A stretch of DNA of 64,000 nt from Mesorhizobium tianshanense (GTDB lineage Bacteria > Pseudomonadota > Alphaproteobacteria > Rhizobiales > Rhizobiaceae): the NCBI RefSeq assembly GCF_007830515.1, contig NZ_VLKT01000035.1:20756-84755 (forward strand), read 5' to 3'. The notes below the pieces were generated by a model. That model saw only the letters and a program-made list of their open reading frames with translations. It had not been told where the DNA came from and made no database searches. The translations under genes and the position numbers were made by a program. Below are positions 1-7,293 of this stretch, one piece after another; the stretch's first letter is position 1, and the number at the start of each line of letters is the position of its first letter.

Positions 1-745
1 ACGGCTGGCACACATAAGCGGGAAGGAGTGCGACTCCGCCGCCCGCGATGCAGGATTGCAGCAGGAACCCCATAGAATCCGAGGTCGCGGCCGGCGGCGG
101 CCGCAGGACGATCGGTGTGTCGTCTGACGAGAACACCCATTCGGGCTGCGCATCATGCACCAGGCAGCGGTGATGTAGAAGATCGGTCGGTTCCCGAAGA
201 GGACTGCCAGCCGCCAGATAGGCCGGAGCGGCGACGAGAACTCGTTTGATCGAGGAGACACGCCGCACGATCAGGTCCTGACCTGTGGTCGTGCCAACGC
301 GAAAGGCGAAATCAACCCGCTCGCGAATGATGTCGAGATGCCGGTTTGTGGCGATCAGCTCGACCGCGATCCGGGGAAACTGTGTGGTAAATCCGTGTAG
401 GAAGGTCGGCATGAAATAGCTGGCTGTTACCTCGGGGCAGGTGACCTTCAGCGTCCCGACAGGCTGTTCCTTCAGATTGGTCATCGCCATGTTCGCGGCC
501 GAGACTTCTGTGCGAACGCGGCGGCAGTATTCGAGATAGACCTGGCCGCTGCCGGTGAGGCTTACGTGCCGGGTCGAACGGTTGAGGAGCCGCAGTCCCA
601 GACGTGCCTCAAGCTGGGCTATGCGCTGGCTGACCGTGGATTTGGGCATCCCGATCCGCCCTCCGGCACGGGTAAAGCTGCCCGTTTCGGCGACTTCGGC
701 CAAAAGGATCATGTCGTTCACGCTGTCCAAAGCCAGCATCCTCAT
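1..745 (-). CDS. LysR-family transcriptional regulator (3' end outside window)
   Basis: The reverse strand is open from an ATG at 745 (a second in-frame ATG at 739) to the window edge. It begins with a LysR-type winged helix-turn-helix: the segment reading LALDSVNDMILLAEVAETGS followed by a TVSQRIAQLEARLG recognition region and LLNRSTR. After this come the linker and the start of the periplasmic-binding-like effector domain; the last visible part contains the family-typical AGGGVALLPAYV. About 248 residues are visible of a usual 295-310, so only the C-terminus is missing. It is divergent from the EamA exporter at 854, the usual arrangement when a LysR protein controls its neighbour. The effector is unknown. 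Confidence 0.9.
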   Translation of the reverse strand, partial: MRMLALDSVNDMILLAEVAETGSFTRAGGRIGMPKSTVSQRIAQLEARLGLRLLNRSTRHVSLTGSGQVYLEYCRRVRTEVSAANMAMTNLKEQPVGTLKVTCPEVTASYFMPTFLHGFTTQFPRIAVELIATNRHLDIIRERVDFAFRVGTTTGQDLIVRRVSSIKRVLVAAPAYLAAGSPLREPTDLLHHRCLVHDAQPEWVFSSDDTPIVLRPPPAATSDSMGFLLQSCIAGGGVALLPAYVCQP

Positions 746-853
746 TCATGTGGTACTCATTGTACAATAGGACGGACAAAGTTTCCATATAATGACGATT
801 GTTAGAACGTTCTCGGCTCGGTAGCCTCGGCGCAGGAAGAAGGGGACGCGAAA
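746..853. promoter_or_regulatory. Divergent promoter region between lysR and exporter
   Basis: This 108-bp spacer separates the two divergent starts. It holds a perfect 10-bp palindrome ATTGTACAAT at 759-768 and a TATAAT hexamer at 788-793. A purine-rich AGGAAGAAGG ribosome site lies just before the ATG at 854. The palindrome is a plausible LysR operator, by inference from position only. Confidence 0.45.
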
Positions 854-1765
854 ATGTCGATCAGTCAGACGGCCCCCAAGGCTGACAGGGTGGGCATCGC
901 CGTTGCGGCGATGGTTTTCACTGACCTGACGCTTTCCATCGCGGATGCGATCATTAAGGTCACGATCTCGGACATGCCGCTGTCGCAGTTCATTTTCCTG
1001 CGCTCCTGCGTCACGCTGCCCTTGTTGATCTCGATCCTGAAATGGCGTTTTCCGCAGGTATCGTTGCGCCCAGCCTATCCGGGCTGGGCCATCGTGCGCA
1101 GCAGCCTGCTTCTGTCGAGCCTGTTGATCTATTACGCTTCGCTACCACGCCTCGACTTCTCGATTGCCGCGGCGGTCTATTACACGATCCCGCTGTTCAT
1201 CATCCTTTTTGCGGCTTTCTGGATCAGGGAGCCTGTCGGGGTGCAGGGTTGGGTCGGAGTCGCCCTCGGCTTCGTCGGTGTGCTGCTCATGCTGAAGCCG
1301 CAGGCCGGCGATCTTAGCATCCATGCCGTGATGCCACTGGTTTCCGCGATTCTCTACGCTCTGGCGATGGTGCTGACGCGCACCAGGAGCCGTGGCGAAA
1401 ACCCCTTCGTTCTGGCGCTGATCTTCAACCTGATAGCGGTCGTTCTCGGGGGTGGCGCGAGCCTGGCGACCGTCATGGCAGGGAGCGAGGGCGGGCAAAG
1501 CCTGTTCATGGGCCAGTGGCTTCCAATGGGCTGGACCCAATGGGCGCTGATCTGGTTTTTGAGCATGACGATGCTGATCGGCAGCGTCGGCACGGCCATC
1601 GCCTACCAGTTGGGACCATCCTCGATCATCTCGACCTGGGACTTTTCCTATCTGGCCTTCGCAGTGCTATGGGGCGTCGTGCTGTTCTCGGAACGTTTGG
1701 ATGTGGCTTCCATGCTCGGTATCGTTCTCATCGCACTGGCCGGGATTATCGTCATCCGGCGTTAG
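854..1765 (+). CDS. EamA/DMT-superfamily inner-membrane transporter
   Basis: A 303-residue protein made almost entirely of hydrophobic helices, consistent with the ten-helix, two-EamA-repeat drug/metabolite transporter fold. A duplicated layout is visible: the first half ends near the VGVALGFVGVLLMLKPQAGD segment and the second near IVLIALAGIIVIRR, both typical of the last helix of an EamA repeat. The ATG at 854 has a strong AGGAAGAAGG site 10 bases upstream. DMT proteins export amino acids, metabolites or drugs; the substrate cannot be told from sequence. Its divergent LysR neighbour probably controls it. Confidence 0.9.
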   Translation: MSISQTAPKADRVGIAVAAMVFTDLTLSIADAIIKVTISDMPLSQFIFLRSCVTLPLLISILKWRFPQVSLRPAYPGWAIVRSSLLLSSLLIYYASLPRLDFSIAAAVYYTIPLFIILFAAFWIREPVGVQGWVGVALGFVGVLLMLKPQAGDLSIHAVMPLVSAILYALAMVLTRTRSRGENPFVLALIFNLIAVVLGGGASLATVMAGSEGGQSLFMGQWLPMGWTQWALIWFLSMTMLIGSVGTAIAYQLGPSSIISTWDFSYLAFAVLWGVVLFSERLDVASMLGIVLIALAGIIVIRR

Positions 1766-2173
1766 CGGCGACATTGGAGCACCGAGGCCAGATGACGGCT
1801 TCGGGCTCTTTGCGACTGATTTTTGCAACATCCAAACTTTGGCGCGAGCGAATGCCGAAATCAATATTCCACATTTGTTCGTCAACCTGGCCATTTTCCC
1901 AGCCTCGGGCCGATTGGGCCTAAAAAGCAATAGATGAGAAAAGCAGGCAGACCACCTGATGCGGCCGTGCCAACCGCGGTCGTCACGAATGTTGGTCCTG
2001 CTCCGGTCCTCGTTCCGCGAAACGGCTTCGCCGTCCTTCACTAACGTTGCGGCCCTCAAGCGACGTGTCCCTTCCTTCCGATTGCTCTTTTGCGGGTTCG
2101 CGGACCTGCGGTCCTGCGCTGTCGGACCTCGTGACGGCCGCGATTGGCGCGGCCTCGAATGGAGGTCCGGAAA
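1766..2173. other. Non-coding spacer before ardC
   Basis: I see no gene in these 408 bases. The right half (about 2035-2170) is a GC-rich leader containing the string CGTTGCGGCCC, which recurs upstream of the DUF736 gene at about 4720. A GGAGG site sits at 2161-2165 and decides the ardC start. Confidence 0.4.
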
Positions 2174-3100
2174 ATGGACAGGAAGAGCAACAAATCCCGC
2201 GTCGATATCTACGCGAAGATCACCGACCGTATCGTCGCGGAGCTGGAAAAGGGCGTGCGTCCGTGGGTGAAGCCGTGGAGCGCGGAGAACGCCACGGGGC
2301 GTATCACGCGCCCGCTGCGCCACAATGGATTGCCGTATCAGGGGATCAATACCCTGCTTCTCTGGTCTGAGGCGGTTTCGAGGGGTTTTGTTTCCCCGAC
2401 CTGGATGACGTTCAAGCAGAGCGTCGAGCTGGGCGGTCATGTCCGCAAAGGCGAGACCGGCTCGATGGTTGTCTATGCCAGCCGCATCGTACGCACCGAA
2501 ACCGATGCCCATGGCGAAGAGGTCGAGCGCGGGATCCCGTTCCTCAAGGCCTATACGGTGTTTTGTGCCGACCAGATCGAAGGCTTGCCCGCGCAGTATT
2601 ACGGCAATCCCGCGCCGGTGTCCGATCCGGTGGAGCGGATCGGACATGCGGATGCCTTCTTCGCAAATACCGGGGCCGTCATCCGCCACGGTGGCGACAA
2701 GGCGTATTTCAATCCCGCTCTCGATATCGTGCAAATGCCGCCGTTCGAGAATTTCCGCGACGCGGCCAGCTATTATGCCACTCTCGGACACGAGATGACC
2801 CATTGGGTCGGGTCGGAAAAGCGGCTTGATCGCAACCTCTCGCGTTATCATAAGGATCGCTCGTTCCGGGCTCACGAAGAACTCGTGGCCGACCTCGGCG
2901 GCTGCTTTTTAGCAGCTGACCTCGGCATCGTGCCAGAGCTCGAGCCGCGGCCTGATCATGCCAGCTACCTGGCAAGCTGGCTCGAAATTCTCAGGAACCA
3001 GAAGCGATTCATCTTTGCCGCGGCGGCCCATGCCCAGCGTGCGGTCAACTATCTGCATGATCTCCAGCCGAATGCGACACAGATCGCGGAGGCTGCATGA
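2174..3100 (+). CDS. ardC: ArdC-family antirestriction protein (ssDNA-binding, zincin-like)
   Basis: A 308-residue protein with an N-terminal ArdC ssDNA-binding domain (about residues 8-130, with RPWVKPW and YQGINTLLLW motifs) and a C-terminal zincin-like metallopeptidase domain. The zinc site is visible as HEMTH at residues 206-210, with HEELVAD around 234-240 supplying the third ligand. ArdC proteins protect incoming single-stranded plasmid DNA from type I and II restriction in the recipient. The ATG at 2174 is preferred over one at 2144 because GGAGG lies 9 bases upstream. Length and motifs are complete. Confidence 0.93.
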   Translation: MDRKSNKSRVDIYAKITDRIVAELEKGVRPWVKPWSAENATGRITRPLRHNGLPYQGINTLLLWSEAVSRGFVSPTWMTFKQSVELGGHVRKGETGSMVVYASRIVRTETDAHGEEVERGIPFLKAYTVFCADQIEGLPAQYYGNPAPVSDPVERIGHADAFFANTGAVIRHGGDKAYFNPALDIVQMPPFENFRDAASYYATLGHEMTHWVGSEKRLDRNLSRYHKDRSFRAHEELVADLGGCFLAADLGIVPELEPRPDHASYLASWLEILRNQKRFIFAAAAHAQRAVNYLHDLQPNATQIAEAA

Positions 3101-3116
3101 TGCTGCATTCTCCGAT

Positions 3117-3254
3117 CGATGTCGGGGGTGGCGCGGCGCCACCCCCATCCGCCTTCGTGTGCTCAGCCTCGGGGCAGGGGTCCAGTCCACCACGTTCGCG
3201 CTGATGGCCGCCCATGGGCATTTCGGCTCGTTGTGCAATCCTCGTACCGGGTAG
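3117..3254 (+). pseudogene. N-terminal fragment of PAPS-reductase-like protein
   Basis: The reading frame starting around 3117 contains RLRVLSLGAGVQSTTFALMA, which matches the first beta-strand and PP-loop (SLGAGVQSTT) of adenine-nucleotide alpha-hydrolase/PAPS-reductase-like proteins common on alphaproteobacterial plasmids. Homology stops after about 26 residues (AAHGHFG) and a stop follows at 3252-3254. The rest of the usual roughly 300-residue protein is absent, so this is a truncated remnant directly behind ardC. Confidence 0.6.
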
Positions 3255-3270
3255 TGGGTCAGTTTGAAAT

Positions 3271-3900
3271 TTAGGAGATGACGAAATCAGCGTGAGCCTT
3301 CAGTTCACGCCGCGCTCCTTTATGGCCGAGTGTACAGAGCATCACCTTGACACCCTCGCGCCGGACGAACTTAAAGGCAGGCACGAAGTCACTATCTCCC
3401 GTAACCACGACCACCGCACGTACCATGTCCCGCAAGGCCAGCCGAGCCATATCAAGGCCAATTCTGATATCAACGCCCTTCTGATTGATATCAACGTCGA
3501 AGTCTTTATCCACTAGTTCGCGCGGCGCTTTTAGAAGCTGCTTCACCGCTCGCTGCTTTATTTTCCACTGGAATGGATTAACCCGCGTTTCGCCCATTCG
3601 AAGCGCAAATCCAGGCTTCAATTCAAGCTGGTCGTATAAGCTCTGTGCGTGCTTATAGCGTTCAGTTTCCGCAAGATGCTTTGGCTCACTTGAAACCGGC
3701 ATAGGGATCGATTCCACGGACGGCGGTGCATCGTAGAAGTATGTCCGAAGGAGTTCGTAGCTTTTTAATTCATCATGGCCGCGAATTTCATCGCGCAATG
3801 CCACGATGTCATCAGCCGATGCGGGCTGCTTAAGCTTCTCTTGCAGCTTCTTTGTGACAAAGCCGCCGTCAAAGAGGATGGCAAAACGTGCCTGAAACAT
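3271..3900 (-). CDS. NYN-domain (LabA/DUF88-like) putative ribonuclease
   Basis: About 209 residues from the ATG at 3900; a start at 3951 would add 17 less typical residues. The NYN/PIN-like acidic motifs are visible: ILFDGGF near the N-terminus, KGVDIRIGLDMA in the middle, and VVVTGDSDFVPAF with the C-terminal acidic pair. NYN proteins are metal-dependent endoribonucleases. The C-terminus ends with VMLCTLGHKGARRELKAHAD, as in LabA-like proteins that regard the last helix as part of the fold. No ribosome site is obvious at either start. It stands alone, opposite in direction to ardC. The role here is unknown; RNA-based defence or regulation is possible. Confidence 0.8.
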   Translation of the reverse strand: MFQARFAILFDGGFVTKKLQEKLKQPASADDIVALRDEIRGHDELKSYELLRTYFYDAPPSVESIPMPVSSEPKHLAETERYKHAQSLYDQLELKPGFALRMGETRVNPFQWKIKQRAVKQLLKAPRELVDKDFDVDINQKGVDIRIGLDMARLALRDMVRAVVVVTGDSDFVPAFKFVRREGVKVMLCTLGHKGARRELKAHADFVIS

Positions 3901-3932
3901 GCCCAAAAAAACTTTGGAGCCAGCCGACCCAA

Positions 3933-3949
3933 GCACCGCTATGCGGTGC
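3933..3949. repeat. Short inverted repeat before the NYN gene
   Basis: GCACCGC-TAT-GCGGTGC, a perfect 7-bp stem with a 3-base loop, lies 33-49 bases upstream of the NYN ATG at 3900. It could be an operator or an mRNA leader hairpin. Confidence 0.35.
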
Positions 3950-3951
3950 AT

Positions 3952-4818
3952 AGAGGATCGGCTGACTCACTAGTTTATTCCGTACTGCCGAAGCAGCCTG
4001 TTGGGATGATTAGGAGTCAGCGGTTACCAAGTCAATAAGACAGACCGAGCCTCACCTAAAAAAAATGTCTCCGACTGTAAACGCGCCTTCAAACACGTCG
4101 GTTCCGAACATAGCATATCTTAGATAGGAAGTCAGTGACGCTTTTGTAGGGGCCGCGCTTCACGGGCAGCTCGGTTTCTTTCGCCTCGATCAGCGCACGC
4201 CAGCTGAAGACCCCGTCATGGCACCGGTCAGTTCGGGTAGTAGCCCAGCGGGCCGAGTCAGATCCGCCGGCCCGTGCCGACGTCCAGCCCGAGATGGGTA
4301 TTTCCACGACCGTGCAGCGGCCATCCATCTTGAAGGGGCAGACGCCGGACCCTCGGAGTTTTCGCCAGTCGGCCGGTCGTCAACCGACCGAAGTGAGGGG
4401 ACGGTCGCCTCCCTTTTCGGTTGGACGGTCTATCGTTATGCGATGTCGCCTGACGGGGAGGGACGGGTTTGATGGCGCCTCACCGTGGCTGCAGTTGCGG
4501 TGATCATGCCGATAGGGTTCGCCTGTCGTCTGGCCGGCGGTTTCATGGAAGGGCGCACCACCTGCGTCCTCGATGTGGCTGGTCTGACCGAAGGCCGTCT
4601 TCGCTTCGCTCCGCCTCGTTCTCAAACCCGCAACAGCCGGTCGTGACTTTCTTCCCCTGCTGGCTTCGCCATCATTCCTCGCGAGGCAAGAAAATCCCGC
4701 CCTGGCTGCCCTTCACTGCGTTGCGGCCCCTACGGGGTGCGGGCCGATCGCCTCCGGTCGGTCGACCGCCATCGAGGTCGCGATGGTCGCGGCCCGAGAA
4801 ACTCACGGAGACGACATC
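3952..4818. other. Long stretch without a recognisable gene
   Basis: This 867-bp stretch has only short, overlapping open frames with no recognisable protein. The right part (about 4640-4818) is a GC-rich leader for the DUF736 gene; CCTTCACTGCGTTGCGGCCC at about 4710-4730 resembles the ardC leader. The left part (3990-4100) is comparatively AT-rich and may contain the NYN promoter. Confidence 0.4.
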
Positions 4819-5130
4819 ATGGCTACCATCGGCACCTTCACTTCCTCGGGCAACGGTTTTACGGGCACGATCAAGACGCTCAACCTCAACGTCAAGGCCA
4901 AGCTGGTCCGCATCGACAACCCCTCCGACAAGGGTCCCCACTTCCGCATCTTCTCGGGTGCAGTCGAGCTAGGTGCGGCCTGGCAGAAGGTTTCCAGGGA
5001 AACCGAGCGCGACTACCTCTCGGTCAAGCTGGACGACCCGAGCTTCCCCGCTCCAATCTACGCCACCCTGATCGAGGTGGAAGGCGAGGAAGGCCTGCAG
5101 CTGATCTGGTCTCGCCCCAACCGGGACTGA
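4819..5130 (+). CDS. DUF736 family protein
   Basis: A 103-residue protein with the full DUF736 signature: it opens MATIGTFTSSGNGFTGTIKT, has the mid-segment DKGPHFRIF and WQKVSRE, and ends LQLIWSRPNRD. DUF736 proteins are small beta-rich proteins found almost only on rhizobial plasmids and integrative elements near ardC and conjugation genes; no function is established. The ATG at 4819 has GGAG about 10 bases upstream. It is followed by a strong terminator at 5181-5217, so it is transcribed as a single gene. Confidence 0.92.
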   Translation: MATIGTFTSSGNGFTGTIKTLNLNVKAKLVRIDNPSDKGPHFRIFSGAVELGAAWQKVSRETERDYLSVKLDDPSFPAPIYATLIEVEGEEGLQLIWSRPNRD

Positions 5131-5180
5131 TCGCCCCGAAGAGGACCTCGCCGCAAGGCGGGGTTCCTCGTGGGTATCGG

Positions 5181-5217
5181 AAAGCCGGAACCAGGCATCG
5201 AGCCTGGTTCCGGCTTT
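5181..5217 (+). terminator. Rho-independent terminator after DUF736 gene
   Basis: A perfect 16-bp inverted repeat (arms 5181-5196 and 5202-5217, loop ATCGA) ends in GGCTTTTCT. It lies 50 bases past the DUF736 stop. A weaker GC-rich hairpin at about 5141-5170 precedes it. Confidence 0.85.
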
Positions 5218-5431
5218 TCTGGCGCCAACCGGGTGGAGCGGGGGTCTGCTCAGAACGCCCAAGCCTGCCATGTCGGCCCGAAGGCCTCAAGGACGAGCGG
5301 TTCCCCCAAAATGCTAGCGCATTTCGGCTCCCCCACTCGCCGGCTCTGCCGGTCGCGTTCCGCGATCCCTGACCCCTCCGATCCGCCATGACAGCCGATG
5401 TCGTCTTTCACCAACATCAAGGAGACGACCA

Positions 5432-5596
5432 ATGTCGATCGATCAGCATATCGAGGAATTGCGCGCCGAGCTGCGGAACGCCGTCTATCGCGACGAGCGC
5501 CGCGAGATCCAGGCGGAGCTGGAACTGGCCCTCGCCGAGCGCGAGGTGATGCTTGCGGAAGCCTGTGGCGAGATTTGCGCCGAACCTCCCTTCTAG
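5432..5596 (+). CDS. Small conserved-type hypothetical protein, 54 aa
   Basis: A short frame beginning MSIDQHIEELRAEL with AAGGAGA eight to twelve bases upstream. The protein is strongly helical and charged, with alternating Glu/Arg/Leu (RDERREIQAELELALAERE), suggesting one long amphipathic helix or coiled coil, and ends CAEPPF. I recall comparable small proteins beside DUF736 genes on rhizobial plasmids but cannot assign a function. Coding is supported by the ribosome site and by third-position GC bias. Confidence 0.6.
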   Translation: MSIDQHIEELRAELRNAVYRDERREIQAELELALAEREVMLAEACGEICAEPPF

Positions 5597-5682
5597 GGAG
5601 GCGTCTCTTCAGTGCCGCATCGGCTGCATGCGGTGCTTTTCGGTCTGCCGGATGCGGCCGAACATGATCGGTCCCTCGCTGC

Positions 5683-5961
5683 TTAGCTGTTGAGCGCATC
5701 CTTGATCGCCTTGGCCGGCGTGAAGGTCAGCTTCTTCGACGCGGAGATCTTGATCGTCGCTCCCGTCGAGGGATTGCGCCCCTCGCGCGCAGGCGTCTCT
5801 TTTACCTTAAACTTGCCAAAGCCGGGCACGCTGGTTTCAGCGCCGCTCTGGGCGGCGTCGGCAATCTGCTTGAATACGCTCTCGACGATCGTCTTGGCCT
5901 GAGCCTTGGTCAGGCTCTGCTCGGATGCGATCTTGTCGGCAATTTCGTTGGTCGTTGTCAT
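5683..5961 (-). CDS. HU-family DNA-binding protein
   Basis: A 92-residue HU/IHF-fold protein. It shows the N-terminal helical dimer region (TTNEIADKIASEQSLTKAQA), the PGFGKF turn, and the DNA-binding arm with EGRNPSTGATIKI, followed by KKLTFTPAKAIKDALN. These are the canonical HU motifs, and the length is typical. The ATG at 5961 is preferred over an upstream start because AGAAGG lies seven bases away. Plasmid HU copies are thought to act as nucleoid-associated, stealth-type proteins; here it sits near the transfer region. Confidence 0.93.
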   Translation of the reverse strand: MTTTNEIADKIASEQSLTKAQAKTIVESVFKQIADAAQSGAETSVPGFGKFKVKETPAREGRNPSTGATIKISASKKLTFTPAKAIKDALNS

Positions 5962-6121
5962 TAAAAATACCTTCTGTTGGAAAGCCCCAATCACCTATGA
6001 CAACGAAACCCTGCCTCGGAAAGGGGTTGGCTGCTCTGACATCTGCGTGAATCCACTGAAAACCCCTGGAATTCGCGGATTCCAGCACTGTATCGCCTCC
6101 AACGGGCCTTCCTGCGCCGGC

Positions 6122-6364
6122 TCATTCCCTGTAGCCGCGTCGCCGCTTTGTCCGTTGCAGCCTCGCCATGGCGATCGTCGCCTCTTCAGCCTGGTCGAAG
6201 GTTTCCATCATAGACTGGCCGTTCGTGCCGATCCGCCCCCAGTTGCGCATGACCGATGCGCCGCCGAATAATGTCGGCTGGATCGCGAGCGAGTAGAACC
6301 GGCGCATGTTCTGCGATGGATCGATGCGGTGAAGATGAACCGGGCCTGCTTCCTCATTCGACAT
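6122..6364 (-). CDS. WGR-domain protein
   Basis: An 80-residue protein consisting of little more than a WGR domain: after RRFYSLAIQPTLFGG it has VMRNWGRIGTNGQ, the signature Trp-Gly-Arg, and ends with the helix EEATIAMARLQRTKRRRGY. WGR domains bind nucleic acids and are found fused to PARP-like and MolR proteins; stand-alone copies are frequent on rhizobial plasmids. The ATG at 6364 was chosen because AAGGAAG precedes it. Its neighbour on the same strand is the thermonuclease. Confidence 0.85.
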   Translation of the reverse strand: MSNEEAGPVHLHRIDPSQNMRRFYSLAIQPTLFGGASVMRNWGRIGTNGQSMMETFDQAEEATIAMARLQRTKRRRGYRE

Positions 6365-6448
6365 GGCCGGATTTTCGCTTCCTTCGGAAGCGGCGTCCAA
6401 CGACTTTCATGAATCGGTCTGTCACCATTGATTCAACGTCTTGATGGA

Positions 6449-7036
6449 TCAGCCGCACCAGCTTCGGCGCTTACCGTTCCAACGGCGGGCCAAACCTTCA
6501 TCGATCATCGTGTCGCCGATCGAGCGGCCATCGCGTGTCACCGTGCGCAGCTTGCGTCCATGCTGGTCTTCGTCCCTCCAGCCTGCCACCAGCGAGAAAG
6601 GGCCTGCGTTCAGTAGCTCCCGCAGCCGGCGCTTGGCGGCTTCGCCTTTGAGCCGTTCCGCCTCGCAGCGCGGCGGGCTCAGTTCCGGCGTGTCGATGTC
6701 GGCGATACGGATCCTCTCGCCCGAAAGCCAGAACGTGTCGCCGTCGACGACGCAGGTCACGCGGCGGCCTTCCGTGCAATAGGGGAATGTCGCGCGCAGC
6801 GTATCCGTCCGTGGTGCGGTCACAGCCAGCATCAGCCGATCGGCGAACTGATATTGATCGGCGGCATATAGACCCGGCGCGATCAGGGCGACGATCGCCC
6901 ACGCCCAGGTCCTGCCGGATCGGTTCCGATGGTTGCGGCGGCGGCGGAACGAACCGCCGATAGGCGCGGGAGAATTCTTCCCATGTGCCGGATTTCTCTT
7001 CTTCGGGCTGTTCCCGAAACGAACGATGTTATTCAA
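6449..7036 (-). CDS. Thermonuclease (SNase) family nuclease, membrane-anchored or exported
   Basis: A 195-residue protein. After a basic N-terminus (RRRRNHRNRSGR) there is one hydrophobic segment, WAWAIVALIAPGLYAA, at about residues 44-60, which suggests an inner-membrane anchor or uncleaved signal. The SNase-like OB fold follows: VVDGDTFWL, RIRIADIDTPE and DQHGRKLRTV carry the catalytic Arg, Asp, Glu and second Arg seen in staphylococcal nuclease. All key residues look intact. Such nucleases are common between plasmid tra genes. Periplasmic DNA or RNA degradation is the likely activity. Confidence 0.88.
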   Translation of the reverse strand: MNNIVRFGNSPKKRNPAHGKNSPAPIGGSFRRRRNHRNRSGRTWAWAIVALIAPGLYAADQYQFADRLMLAVTAPRTDTLRATFPYCTEGRRVTCVVDGDTFWLSGERIRIADIDTPELSPPRCEAERLKGEAAKRRLRELLNAGPFSLVAGWRDEDQHGRKLRTVTRDGRSIGDTMIDEGLARRWNGKRRSWCG

Positions 7037-7293
7037 ACGGTCGTGTTCCTCCCTATGGGATGAGCGTGGTTATAGGCAGGTCAGGGTTATGATCTGCTTT
7101 CACGCAGCGCGAAGGATTTTGCTTCCGAAAGCCAAGTGTTGGGCGAGCCGCCTATGGGCGGACGGCTCTACTCGCGCCGAAAAAGCGGCGCTCACCGAAC
7201 CCATTAAAACGGTTTCGGCGCATTCGCGTGACGATCCTCTCGCAGCAGGCATTACGGTCCAGGACGAGGGAAGCCCGATCGGCGTTGGGCAAA

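Noticed and set aside
1667..2875. Reverse frame of 402 codons across the exporter end and ardC
   Set aside because: Overlaps two genes with clear family motifs and shows none itself.
4089..4328. Reverse frame of 79 codons in the gap before DUF736
   Set aside because: No ribosome site, no recognisable motif, and overlapping frames are equally open.
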